64,000 bases of DNA from Porpolomopsis calyptriformis (taxonomy: Eukaryota > Basidiomycota > Agaricomycetes > Agaricales > Hygrophoraceae): assembly GCA_951640195.1 (NCBI GenBank), contig OX621165.1:992001-1056000 (forward strand), written 5' to 3'. Every line of letters starts with the position of its first letter. Position 1 is the stretch's first letter. The notes below the pieces were generated by a model. The model had not been told where the DNA came from and made no database searches. It saw nothing but the letters and a program-made list of their open reading frames with translations. Made by a program: the position numbers and the translations under genes. Positions 1-14,706 of the stretch are shown here, one piece after another.

Positions 1-456
1 CTGCTACTGATGGAAAAAAATTGCCAGGGAGACATCACATATGGTAGGCTCCCTACAATATAACGGATACATGTTTATTTACAAAACATTCAAAACACTT
101 TAGCACTTCCGTCGTTACATCCCGGTTTCGGTGAGTTGTTCTTTGCCAGACCGGTCGGATTCTTTCCACCGACACTTCGCCCCCCTTTCCACACAGCCAT
201 CCCAACCGAAGTCGGTGGGGGCAACCACACAGCTGCATTCACCCATGCAGCACGCAGTCCGGAAGCACACAGAATGTGTCTCGACTTATGCAAGGCGCTA
301 GCTGCTACTGGTGTACGAGTATTGACGGATGGCGAGTTCTTTGCGAAGGTTCGTTCATCAGTTTTTGTCTGGTTGCGCCACATAAATATGATGTTGGCGT
401 CGGCACAGGTGAAAGCATCATTTGAAGCGGATAAGAAACTGAGGGGAGAAGTTTAG
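1..456 (+). CDS. M20 family peptidase (PM20D2-like), 3' end of copy A
   Basis: The 3' end of a zinc-dependent M20 peptidase/amidohydrolase whose 5' part lies left of the window. The last exons match the following two copies exon for exon: a short exon after the acceptor near 29, a 27-nt exon encoding an LPSLHP-type stretch after a CTTTAG acceptor near 105, an exon carrying [13 protein letters not shown] (the conserved NHT motif near the C-terminus of this family), and a last exon ending RGEV then TAG at 454-456. Splice sites and frame look intact. The family hydrolyses N-acyl or dipeptide amide bonds in the cytosol; the substrate of this copy cannot be told. Confidence 0.8.
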
Positions 457-1252
457 CGCTTTGCTTCATTGGAATTGATCATTGTGCCATGAATCGCCTT
501 GAGTAAGAGAGTAATTGTTCTCCCAAGTCCAAGTCCAATATTCTGCATTGCACATAATGGTCCCCATCCGTCTGGTAGCCTAATTTGGACTGCTGTATAA
601 GTGCCAAGATATTGATGATACCTTAGGGCCTCTGCTTGAACCAATGTTGTCCTCACCTTTTCACCTCCTATGATAGTTACAAGTCAGAACTCCCCAGTGG
701 TGAGCTTTGATGACTTTATCCGTGTCGCTGGCATTCAAACGTGTGGTAGATACCTCAGCATCTCTTCTTATACGGGACGCTACGTGCAATGCCGCTACTA
801 CCCTGGGTAATAACGGGAGATTCTCGGAAAACCGATGTTGTGGCGCCTCTCGTCAAGCCTGCAGAACTACGCACGCTTCACTCTGCTCGGTAAAGACAAC
901 CCTGCCCCGATAAAACACAATGAAACATCAATCGTCAACGGTTTGCTGCTCTGCCCTCAGGACAAGCCCCAGCGGAAAAAATTTTGAGGGCGAGGCGTAC
1001 ATGGTCACCCCAGACTGACGTCGGCGAGGAATGTTGGGTGGTGGACGCGGAGGTATGGCGAACGCGACGCAGTCTCGGCGGACCGTTGGGACCTGGACAG
1101 ATTCATTCGGGAGCGTCTGGGTGATTGGATTGACGCAGGCATGGAATTAGTGGGAGATGGTATGCCATCAGGAAAACCCAAGAGCCTGGACAGTAATGTA
1201 GCGTGGCTAATTCCAACAGCCTAACAGTGTAGCAAACTCCGCCGGGCTCTTC
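457..1252. other. Intergenic spacer between M20 copies A and B
   Basis: No gene is visible. The first 100 bases or so after the copy A stop resemble the bases after the copy B stop (for example the shared segment around a CCTTGAGTAAGAGAGTAATTG string), so the 3' flank was duplicated with the gene. The rest, about 650-1250, has no counterpart between copies B and C and makes this spacer about three times longer than the 263-bp B-C spacer. Confidence 0.6.
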
Positions 1253-3422
1253 ATGGCCTCTACCACCACTACCACCCATTCTTCGCAGGGGGAAGTAGTA
1301 GCTTTGTGGCGCCCTGGAGACCTCGACCAACCTGTTGGGCGAGATGGTGCTGGTTTGGGTTCGTTGTATAGGCCCGAAGTGTTAGAAACTATCGAGGCCA
1401 AGATCGATGAGCTGGATGGGGATTTGAGGCGTCTCAGTCTGGATATCAGCGGTGCGTGCGCTATACTATAAGTTCTACAGGAAATGGGTAGCTTTTTCAC
1501 ACTCGTCTGGTTGTAGATCACCCGGAACTCAAGTTCGGGGAGGTGTACGTCGTCTTTCAATTGCTACTTGGCATCCTGATCCCAGGAATTTGTTGAATCA
1601 TCACATTTTTTACAGATACTCTCATGATGTCCTTACGTCGTTCATGTCCAAGAAAGGCTTCGACGTCACTGAGCATTATCTACTCCACACAGGGTGGTCA
1701 GCGGTCTACACGCACGGACAGGGTTATCGAACAATCGGAATCATCTCTGAAATGGACGCTCTCCCGGGGATCGGACACAACCTTATCGCCATCGCTGGTA
1801 TCGCCGTTGCTGTCGCCATCAAGGCCGCAATGGAGAAATGGAACATTTCCGGAAAGATCATCTTACTAGGCACGCCAGGTGAGTATTTCCGCACTTTCTA
1901 TGTAACGGGTGTTTGGCTTGTGATTATGAAAACTGAATAATGGAAACTAGCTGAGGGAAGAGGCAGCGGAAAGGTTCGGCTCCTTGAGCTCGGAGCCTAC
2001 AAGGAAATGGATGTTTGTCTAATGTCCGCCATCGTTATCCTGCCCATAAGTGTCTCCGGACTCTCACACTCATTTTACAGGTGTCATCCATCACCTGGAC
2101 CTTATCGATCAGTAAGCCTCAGTGGCTCCCTGGCACTCGTGTACAACCGGGTGCAGTATACCGGACACACGTATGACGAACCATTTACTGAGGCATTGTA
2201 ACACTTCATGACAACTACCCTACAGAGCGCATGCTGCGTTGAGCCCTTGGGAAGGTGCGTTGCATCTCGTTTTTTTTGATATTCCCCTTAACTTTTTTTT
2301 ACCAGGCCAGAATGCTCTTGACGCTGCGGTTTTAGCATACACAAACATCTCAGTTCTTCGTCAGCAACTTAAACCAACCCATCGCGTCCACGGGGTATTC
2401 AAAGGTCAAGGTTGGGTTCCCAACGGTACATCGTTGTTTATATTTAGTATTACTATTTTCTTCATTTTAATCTTCTTCTCCCTCATAGTCATCCCTGACA
2501 ATGCAGAAATGGAGTATGTTCCAGAGTTCTGTTCACCCTTCGTTGTCGTTATCTCATACTCGCTGTAGCTGGCTTGTTCGAGCCCCAACACGGGCCGAGG
2601 CTCAAGTCACGCTGAAGCGTGTTACGGCTTGCTTTGAGTGCGTCGACAAAAAACTGGTTGACTGGCAGAAGTGAATTCGGCTCACAGTTGTGGTTGTTAT
2701 TTTAGAGCGGCAGCACTCGCAACATCATGCACCGTAAAGATACTACCGCCAGTCAGCTTGTGTGATCTCAGACAGAACAAAGCTCTTGGTGCGTTGCCTC
2801 GTAATTTCTGTATTCTTTTGTGCCCGTTTGACGCGTCGTGATCAGGGGATGAAGTGGCCAATATTGTGATAAATAAATACGGATATATTGACCATGAATG
2901 GGGGATCAGTGGAGCGTCAACGGATTTTGTAAGCGTCCCGGACTATTCTGCTTGTCTGGTACTGATGGGGGAAAAAATTCCAGGGAGACATCACATATAG
3001 TAAGCTCCCTACAATATAACGGATACATGTTTATTTACCACACACTCAAAACATTCTAGCACTCCCGTCGTTACATCCCAGTTTCGGTAAATTGTTCTTT
3101 GCCAAATCGACGGCTTCGTTTCCACTGACGCGTCGTTCCCCTTTCCATACAGCCATCCCAACCGAAGTCGGTGGGGGCAACCACACAGCTGCATTTACCT
3201 ATGCAGCACGCAGTCCGGAAGCACACAGGATGTGTCTCGACTTATGCAAGGCGCTAGCCGCTACTGGTGTACGAGTATTGACGGATGGCGAGTTCTTTGC
3301 GAAGGTTCGTTCATCATTTTTTGTCTGATTGCGCTGCATAAATATGAACACGGATTTTGGCGTTGGCACAGGTGAAAGCATCATTTGAAGCGGATAAGAA
3401 ACTGAGGGGAGACGAAGTATAG
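1253..3422 (+). CDS. M20 family peptidase paralog, copy B, active-site motifs lost
   Basis: Second tandem PM20D2-like gene, aligned exon by exon with copy C. All splice sites are usable and the frame stays open to TAG at 3420-3422. Two catalytic features are gone. Where copy C reads GIGHACGHN, copy B reads GIGHN, a clean 12-nt in-frame deletion at about 1773/1774 that removes the metal-binding histidine motif. Where copy C reads PAEEGGYGK, copy B reads PAEGRGSGK, so the second Glu of the Glu-Glu pair (catalytic base and metal ligand in M20 enzymes) is Gly. The EMDALP aspartate and the later CHP and GHTAHA motifs remain. The product is probably not a working hydrolase: either a pseudoenzyme or an early pseudogene. 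Start ATG matches copy C. Confidence 0.8.
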
Positions 3423-3685
3423 CACCCTGCTTCATTGGAATTGATCATTCTGCCGTATGAATCGCCTTGAGTAAGAGAGTAATTGTTCTCCCAAGTGGAA
3501 GTCTAATATGCTGCGTTGCACATAACAAGTTCGCTTTTGGTTCCTGGGATGTCCTCATCTGTCAATTTGGACACGCTGTATGGTATGATCGAGTGCCAAG
3601 ATTGATGGTGATCTGACTTATTGTCTGTTAAGCGCCAGTGCTCTACAGCCTATAAGAATATCAAATAACGGATGCCAGGTCCTTC

Positions 3686-5861
3686 ATGGCCTCTCCCACC
3701 ACTACCACCCATTCTTCGCAGGGAGAAGTAGTAGCTTTGTGGCGCCCTGGAGACCTTGACCAACCTGTTGGGCGAGATGGTGCTGGTTTGGGTTCGTTGT
3801 ATAGGCCAGAGGTTTTAGAAACTATCGAGGCCAAGATCGATGAGTTGGATGAGGATTTGAGGCGTCTCAGTCTGGATATTAGCGGTGCGTGCGCTATACT
3901 ATAAGTTCGACGGGAGATGAAGAGCTGTTTTCACACCTGTCTGGTTGTAGATAACCCGGAACTCAGGTTCGGGGAGGTGTACGTCGTGTCCCAATTTTTA
4001 CGTGGCATCCTGATCCTCAAAGTTTGCCGAACCATCGCATGTTTTCCAGATACGCTCATGATGTCCTTACGTCGTTCATGTCCAAGAAAGGCTTCGACGT
4101 CACTGAGCATTATCTACTCGAGACGGCGTGGTCAGCGGTCTATATGCACGGACAGGGCGGTCGAACAATCGGGATCAATTCTGAAATGGACGCTCTCCCG
4201 GGGATCGGGCACGCCTGCGGACACAACCTTATCGCCATTGCCGGTGTTGCCGTTGCGATCGCCATCAAGGCTGCAATGGAGAAATGGAATATCTCAGGGA
4301 AGATCATCTTACTTGGCACACCAGGTAGGCACAACCGTGTGTTAGACTTGATGATAACTGAATCTACGTTTACGACTACTGTAGCCGAGGAAGGCGGATA
4401 TGGGAAGTTACCACTCCTCCATGGCGGAGCTTACAAGGAAATGGACGTTTGTCTGATGTTCGTCGTCGTTGCTATTCCACACCTGCATCTAGAAATGCCC
4501 ATGCACCTTTTTAACTACAGGTGTCATCCAGCACCCGGGCCTTATCGATCAGTCAGCCTCAGCGGCTCCCTGGCGATTGTGCACAGTCAGGTCGAGTATA
4601 CCGGACACACGTATGACGCACCATTTGCTGACGTATTGTATCACTTTATGACAAATATCCTACAGAGCGCATGCTGCATTGAGCCCTTGGGAAGGTACAT
4701 TTCCACGTCGTTTTCCTTGACATTCCACTCGACTTTTTTTAATTATTTTTCTTCACCAGGCCAGAATGCTCTTGACGCCGCGGTTTTAGCGTACACAAAC
4801 ATCTCGGTTCTTCGTCAGCAACTTAAGCCAACCCATCGTGTCCACGGGGTGTTCAAAGGTCAAGGCTGGGTTCCCAACGGTACGTCGTTGCCTATATTGT
4901 TTTTTTCCATTTCCAATCTTCTTCTTCCCACAGTTATCCCTGACAATGCGGAAATGGAGTATGTTCCTAAGTTCCATTCACCCTGCGTTGACGTTATCTC
5001 ATACTCGCTGTAGCTGGCTTGTTCGAGCCCCAACATGGGCCGAGGCTCAGGTTGCTCTGAAGCGTGTTACGGCTTGCTTCGAGTGCGTCGAAGAATGGCG
5101 GAAGTGAATCGAGCTCACTGTTGTCGTGATTTCAGGGCGGCAGCGCTCGCAACATCATGCACCGTAAAGATACTACCGCTCGACGGCTTGCGTGAGCTCA
5201 GACAGAACAAGGCTCTTGGTGCGTTGCTCCGTAATTACTTTGTTGATTTTTGTGCCCATTTGACGCGTCGTGATTAGGGGATGAAGTGGCCAATATTGTA
5301 CTGAATAAGTACGGGTTTATTGATTACGAGTGGGGGATCAGTGGAGCGTCAACAGATTTTGTAAGCCTCGTTGATTTATCCTGAAATTCTGCTTGTCTCT
5401 TACTGATGAATTTTTTGCGCAGGGAGACATCACATATGGTAAGCTCCCCACAGTACACATATACGCGTCTACTTACAACAAACGCAAAACACCCTAGCAC
5501 TCCCCTCGTTACATCCCGGTTTCGGTAAGCCGCCTTTTCCAGATTCATCGCTTCGTTTCCAACAACGTACTTTGTTCCTCCTCCTATACAGCCATCCCAT
5601 CCGAAGTGGGTGGGGGCAACCACACAGCTGCGTTTACCCAAGCAGCGCGGACTCTGGAGGCACACAAGATGTGTCTTGACTTGTGCAAGGCGCTAGCTGC
5701 CACTGGCATAAGAGTTTTGACGGACGACAAGTTCTTCGCAAAGGTTCGTCCCTCATTTTTGATCCAGTCACGTTGCATGAATATGAGCATTGACCTGAGC
5801 ATTGACGCAGGTGCAAGCATCGTTTGAAGCAGATAAGAAAGCGAGGGGAGACGGAGTATAG
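3686..5861 (+). CDS. M20 family peptidase (PM20D2/amidohydrolase type), copy C
   Basis: Complete third tandem gene. I read 15 exons: 3686-3884, 3951-3978, 4050-4324, 4385-4457, 4521-4610, 4666-4694, 4760-4879, 4934-4970, 5014-5103, 5136-5218, 5278-5360, 5423-5438, 5498-5524, 5592-5743 and 5811-5861. Visible motifs are [15 protein letters not shown] (Asp and His metal ligands), PAEEGG (catalytic Glu-Glu), [20 protein letters not shown] (dimerisation-domain histidine) and GGGNHTAAF near the end. The family is a cytosolic zinc peptidase acting on dipeptides or N-acyl amino acids. No signal peptide is seen. The exon 8/9 junction is the least certain. This is the only complete copy with both active-site motifs. 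Confidence 0.88.
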
Positions 5862-6002
5862 CACGCTACTTGGTCAAGACGGAACTCATCCGCACGTTCG
5901 GAATCTAATGTCCACGTCTCACACATGAATATAATGTTCACATAAAGTAGGAAGCTCTAGAGGGGAGACTTGATAATCTAGGGTGCCATTCTACTGAGGG
6001 GA

Positions 6003-7203
6003 TTACCCTCGATTGAGCTCTCCCGAGGGCGGCTGCGGGAGATTAGGCTTGGAAGTCCGTCCTGCACGTTCCAACCGTTCATCAACGAGCTCGTAAGCAG
6101 GTTTATAGCGCATCGTGGATTCGTGGACGTTGAAACCACTGGCCACGGCGGTTGTCTGAGTGTTAACATTGTTTAAGAGATCAGCGGGAGAAGTGGGTGT
6201 GGAACGGGCTGCATGAGATTTGGGAAGAGGATGCTCTGCTGAAGGGGAAGATGGTTGGATGAGAAGGGCAGGGTTCGGGAAAGTATTAAACGTTGATCCC
6301 AGGGATGTGTAGCTAGTGCAAATAAAGGGATTTCAGCCCTTGTGTATGATCGTTTGAAGGAGTACATACCCTTGATCATATAGCTTACAGTAGGGTACGT
6401 TGAGTGCTCTTATGAAGGTCCATATGTCGCGATATGACCAGTTGATGATGGGGTTTATACGTTCGAAACGTGGCCAGTCTAGATCTGTCATGTTTCGATG
6501 AGATAGCATCACTAGAAATAGGGGGCGGTAACTGGTTTAGATCATCGGAGGTAGTAAAAAAAAAAACAAGCAATATTGTTACCTCCGTGAGGGTCGTTCC
6601 GACGGGTGCCCATTAAGATAGCGGTGACATCCGGAAATTGTTCCTTGTACATTTGGAGCGCTTGCTTTATTCCCCCACTTCGGCTTGCACTGACCACACC
6701 ACTCGGCTTTGCGGGTGTCGGAGTACAATTCAGCACAGGTTCTGGAGGACTCAAGCAGCGGGATAATTCAATGTTGTAGTTCCTGACCGACTCATCAATG
6801 AAGGATTCAAGGGCGATGAAGGGCGATGGGATGGGTATATATAAGCCTCGAATGGAAATGGCTGCTTCAGGCGATGGCAATTTTCTCGCCAGCGCCCCTG
6901 CATATAAATGCAGTAACACTGTGCCTGTTGACCGGCAGGCTGCTGAATGGCATTCGCAACATAGGCGGAAGAAATGCTCACAATCTTTGCCCCCATTGAA
7001 ACTAATGGACAAGTGTTCCTGCCTTGAACAATATGTTATTCGCAAAAATGATTCCCTCGAAAGAAAAAATAAAGTGCAAGTGCGCACCCATGCCTGTCAA
7101 GGCCCTCATCGATCACATCCAAAGCTTCTTTGACGAGCGAGGCAATGGGTTCGGTCGATTCTGCCAAGCTGTAGACATCTCTTGCGATTCTCCTGCAGTT
7201 CAT
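6003..7203 (-). CDS. FAD1: FAD synthase (FMN adenylyltransferase, PAPS-reductase-like fold)
   Basis: Makes FAD from FMN and ATP in the cytosol. Five exons join in frame (7203-7088, 7022-6982, 6924-6583, 6511-6370, 6312-6003) to 316 aa. The N-terminal exon encodes a helix ending in [14 protein letters not shown]; the next carries [10 protein letters not shown], the nucleotide-binding PP-loop signature, split by an intron inside the Cys codon. Then come [11 protein letters not shown], a Met-Tyr-Lys-Glu-Gln-Phe-Pro stretch and [12 protein letters not shown], followed by the LSHRNMTD and INPIINWS motifs typical of eukaryotic FAD synthases. The start is set at MNCRR because homologs begin there; an in-frame ATG lies at 7266. 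It is divergent from GDP-L-fucose synthase with 182 bp between start codons. Confidence 0.9.
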
Positions 7204-7385
7204 TTCGTGGAATTTGCGTGTAGGAAGAGATAGGTAAAATGCAAGCGCCCTCCGCGCCATCGTCAATCAGAGTGCTTTGAGCAGGACATGCTAAAGTGGG
7301 ATAAGCACCGTGGGAAAACAGATAGCCTTTTTCGATAACGGATGTTTTGGTTTCAGTTCAATCCTCTCTTCAACCTCCTCTGTCA

Positions 7386-8843
<1,458 letters not shown>

Positions 8844-8932
8844 TTATTAGACAGAACAAATGTTTTTAATACATAAATCCGAAAAATGTCTCACACTAAG
8901 CAATAAATTGCCCTTTCACCAAACCAGTCATC

Positions 8933-10401
<1,469 letters not shown>

Positions 10402-10999
10402 ATCGAGCTTCTTTCACCTCATTCTCAAGGTTTACTCTTTATTCTTTTTTGGAAAGTACTCGCTATACAGAGACAATCGCTGTAAATACCGGACTGGCCT
10501 GGACTCTAGCACGGACTAATAGGATTCCAATCAGGTAGCCTACCTTGATTTTTTTTCACTGCCTGTTCACTCCTCGCTACCGTGAGGGCTAGACGGAATC
10601 CATGACATATTTGTTTACATCAAGAGCAGTCAACAAGGAGGAGGAGAATAGATATGGAAGGCTACAGCAGATGAACTAGGAAGATATCACTGTGCGTACC
10701 CCTCCAGAGATCCGCAACTAAACTGGTCGCTACATAATGGTCCATCAACGCTCAACCCGTGGACAACGGGAATGGACAAGGCTCGAAACCAGGGATCCGA
10801 TTAAAAAAACATCACCCCCTTCCAACATTTGCGGATGGCAGAGTCGAACAGTGTATCGCAATCTCTCTTGCAGGTAAGAATTTTGCGAGATAAGGGAGAA
10901 AGGGCTGCCTCAGGCACGACATCATACATGCCTAATGGTGGTGGAAACGGAAGGAACACCTCGTACTTGAAGCATAGTGCAGAAACAATATCGAAAAAG
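10402..10999. other. Convergent 3' intergenic region
   Basis: Lies between the stops of GMDS (+) and the EST1/SMG7 gene (-). It holds the 3' UTRs of both; no conserved reading frame is recognisable. The minus-strand frame that runs through 10801-11634 is a shadow of the EST1 C-terminal exon. Confidence 0.6.
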
Positions 11000-13900
11000 T
11001 CATCCAACGTTCGCTCCCCATATTTGAGACAGTGCAGGGGGTGGGAGTGCTTGCCCAACGCCAGGGCTGTGGTTGTGGTCAAGGTAACTGCTGCGAAAAT
11101 CACCAATCGCGCCAGGCCCATAGTGCATCTCGGTCCCGAGATTAGTGTTGATAACAGAGTCGGTGAAGGGGGGTTGGAATTGAGACGCGCCGACGGGTTG
11201 TGCCAGCGGTTGCTGGGACGTGGAAGGATATCTGAATGGAGTGTGTGGGCCTTGCTGTTGACTTGCGAAGAGCTGGGCAAGCGATATTGAGGAAGAAGAG
11301 TTGGTTGCGCGATGGCCACCGCCGATGGTGTGTAAAGGTTGCGCCAATGATGCAGATTGCGGGGCGCTGGAAATATGACTCGACGAGCTCTGACTATACC
11401 ATTTCGATTGAGAAAAGTTCTGCGACAAGGTTGAGGAATGTTGGGGAGGAGAATGGTAGGAATGCCCAGCTCCCACAAATTTAAGAGATTGGTCGTCGAG
11501 CGAGGGTGACCAGATTGAATGACCGAGGGGATTCGGGGATCCAGAGCCAAAGAGGAGTTGTGGGTGTGATACAGAAGAATCAGAATAATGCTGCGGGCGG
11601 TAGATATCGCCCCCAACCAAGGTTCGAGGAACACCCATCACGTTATTCAAAAGATCCTCAGCAGTGGTTGGTGAAGCAAGCACTGCTGGGCTCGCAAAGG
11701 GTGATTGGTGTGTAGGTGATCGCGGGGAAGTACCGATCGGGCTTATGGTTGGTTTGACATAGGTTGATGTGCCCGGATGGGGGGGCGAGGATGTCAGAAC
11801 AAGTGGTTTTGATGGACTAACGGGGGATAAGGTAGGCCTAATATGAAGAGAAAATTGTGGATGTTGAGGAAAAGCCAGCGCAGAAAATAAACACACCTTG
11901 GATTCCAGACAATTTCGTCCTCATCGTCATCCTCAGGTTCCGCATCCAAGACCTGCCGGAAGGCATCGCTAACAGGGTCATCGTCTGTGCGAGAAGTTAT
12001 CTCTGCTTCGTCCTCGTCCTCGGTTCCCTTCCAAATATAGGGGTCAAAACACTCAGTTTTCAGGGTAGACAATTTGGGTCGGGACACGGGTTGATCTTCG
12101 TCCAACAAGGATGATGAAGCATTGGGTGAGCTTTCCATCATGAATTGGTTGCGAGAAAATACTATTGGAAGATTCTGATAGCACCATTAGCACACATTGA
12201 TGTTCATCCAACGAATAAGCTCGCCTCAAGCTCTGCCAACTCCACCAAGATCCTAGCGTCGTCTAACAAATCCGCGATCCTCATTAATTGCTCTTCATTT
12301 GGATGAACTTGCCCCTCCGTGGTTAAATTCGCATTATCGGTGTCTCCTGAGACGTCGGTTGATCGGATAGCTTTGCCTCTGGAACCACTGGCCTCTACGG
12401 TCACATTCCGCAAGGGCAAGAAACCCCTTGTGTCCACATCCTCTTCCAATGTTGTATCCAGGCGAGGAAGCCTCTCCGGCGGGAACAAGCTCCGCAAGTC
12501 GGCAGAGAATTGCGAATACGTACGCCAAAATTCGGACATCCTAGTAGCATGATCAATGGTGTAGGCTTCTTTCCGTTTACGCGGGTTCGATCCAACGGAT
12601 GCTTCAATAACACGACTGGAGATCTCTGGATTGTGACTTTGCGACAAGTATTTGAAATTAGCCCTTAACCACTTGCTCGCTATTCTTAGTGCGGGTAACG
12701 TGCGTCTGAATATAGCGGTGATACGTTGCGCCAGATCGTTCTCTTCTGGTGGGGCCTCCGCAAGCTGAGCTATACCAACTTGAAGGAGGGTCTCGTGGAG
12801 AGCCAACACATGCGTGAGTATGCGTGACTCGATTGTAGTGGAGTCATCCTCTTTGTGTGCGCCAGTAGGTTCGCGAATCATGCGATGTTTCCAGAGCGCG
12901 CCCTGAGAAAGGATGATTGCTTTGGAGATAAGGTCAGACGGGAGACCACGCTCAGAGACAAGAGAGAAAAAGTCATCTCGGAGGCCTTCTGCATGTTCCA
13001 GGGAAATGGAATCCATTCTGTCAATGTACCATTAGAGGGGGCAACTCCACGAGCAAGAGTTTAACACACTTTTCAACACCTAGACGCCAAAGTGCGTGGA
13101 GAACTACCGCTTTCTCTTTAAATGCTTCAACACGCAATCGGGGTGTTAGAGGCAAGGACGCTCCTTTATCCGTGTCCTTCAAAGATCCTTTTTCACTTCT
13201 CTTTCGCGCCCTCCATTGCTCCAGAGTTTTGGTCAACACAGTACCAAGGTTCTCTGCAGCGGTGTCGTACGGTTGGCGTACGCACAGCGCCCGATAGTAG
13301 TGGACAAGGGATCCGAAAGCATCCTTCTTGTAGGATGCCAAGATGGCGAGCTGATGCGATGGATTTCCCTCATACGGCACCAACAAACGAGCTTGCTCGT
13401 AACAATTCTGTGCTTTATCGTAGTTTCTTGGACGAGAAATAACTTCGGTTCCAGGAGCACCTCCCCTCTTCCGGCCGGTCCTCTTTAGGGGCATGCTCTC
13501 CTCATGTCCCGCTTTGGGTCTCCCACCGCCTTCGTGATAGAGTTCTCGATAGCGTGCAATGTCACCAAGACAAACCAACGCTTTACTCAAAATAGCCAAA
13601 CGGGATTCCCGCTCGGCGGGCGTCTTGGGTGCGAGAGACACACCACTATCATTTAATGGAAATTGAAAGTGATTGCGCCCGTTAAGGGCTGCAGAACTAT
13701 GTTCTTCGATGGCATCGGTGCTACCCTCTGGTCGGTTGGGCAAGATACCGAGCGTTACGAGTGCGTGGTGCGCCTCGTCGAGATTGAAAGAACGACGAAA
13801 TCGAACGACAAGCTGGGACCAGAATTTCTCCTCCTCTGCGAGGAACTGGCGGAAACGTTGTAAAAGTTTCCGGTACTCCACAGGTCCATGTCCGCCTTGC

Positions 13901-14306
13901 CGTGGCTGCTGCTTCGGCTGGTTGCGCGAAGGAGCGTTGACGGTGCTATCGAGGGCGGCGATACGCTGTTTGTAGCTGGAGATACATGTGTAAGATGTCT
14001 GCATCCACAGGTGGGTCTCGGCATCCTTGGATTCCTTGGCATAAGGATAAACGAGCAAGAGGCGCAAGTAATGTCTTCGAAGGCTGCCCGAGCTTTATCA
14101 GAAACTGACGATTTACTCGGGAGAGCGATTGCTCCACTTACTTTTTCCGTTGAAAGTCGACCTCCTTGTCCCATGCATCGCGGGTCTTGAGCGCTTCCTT
14201 CAGGCTCTGCTGGACGCCCTTAGCCTCCCTGTTTGAAGATAAACAGAAAAATCAAAAACAAGAGAAAATGGGTCCACCTTGCGATGGTAGAAGCCTGTTC
14301 AGACAT
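11000..14306 (-). CDS. EST1/SMG7-family protein (14-3-3-like/TPR domain)
   Basis: Homolog of the SMG7/EBS1/EST1 family, which acts in nonsense-mediated mRNA decay and, in yeast Est1, with telomerase. Exon 1 (MSEQASTIAR) starts at 14306. A helical exon with EALKTRDAWDKEVDFQRK follows, then the long exon 14080-13070 with SKDAETHLWMQTSY, GPVEYRKLLQRFRQFLAEE, ILSKALVCLGDIARYRELY, a PRNYDKAQ/CYEQARLLVP repeat, PYEGNPSHQLAILASY and LVHYYRALCVRQPYDTA; these are the 14-3-3-like and Est1 central signatures. The 13015-12205 exon is helical. An acidic segment (DDDEDEIVW) and a Ser/Pro/Gln-rich tail ending SQIWGANVG close the protein, with the stop at 11000. The large disordered C-terminus is normal for fungal members. 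Exact roles in decay versus telomeres cannot be told. Confidence 0.85.
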
Positions 14307-14706
14307 GATGCTGCTGCGGGGGGTTTCAAGTTAACAAAGATTGGTATCAGTACCGTGGTGAATTCATCTTTGAAAGGCTAGTTCACGTGACCTTTCAAGC
14401 TGAAATTTACTCATGACTCAGACGTCATTTGCAATATCGTCTCGTAGATACGGACTTCACTGAATGTAACTTCTCTTACTTGGCTGTGTCGAATCACGCA
14501 GTTCACGATGACAAAAGAGATCGGCAACTGCGGAGGCGTATCAGCCCGATGACTTGTTTTTCAGTTGTCGGAGGCATTGCGCATTGCCGCGTGGTCTACG
14601 TTTCAGTTTCTTGAATTTGAACGACTTGTTGGGCACTGCTCTCCATCAGGGCCAATGTGAAAGTATATTGTTGTGGATATCTCTTTGACATTATTTGGGA
14701 TCAGCC
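14307..14706. other. Intergenic region, EST1 5' side to SNF2 3' side
   Basis: Holds the promoter of the minus-strand EST1/SMG7 gene and the 3' UTR of the SNF2 gene. No further gene, repeat or clear TATA box was seen. Confidence 0.5.

Noticed and set aside
10801..11634. Long minus-strand frame (277 codons) at the end of the EST1 gene
   Set aside because: It overlaps the low-complexity EST1 C-terminal exon in another frame and has no family motif; treated as a shadow.
12334..12613. Minus-strand frames inside the EST1 middle exon
   Set aside because: Alternative frames of a clearly coding exon.
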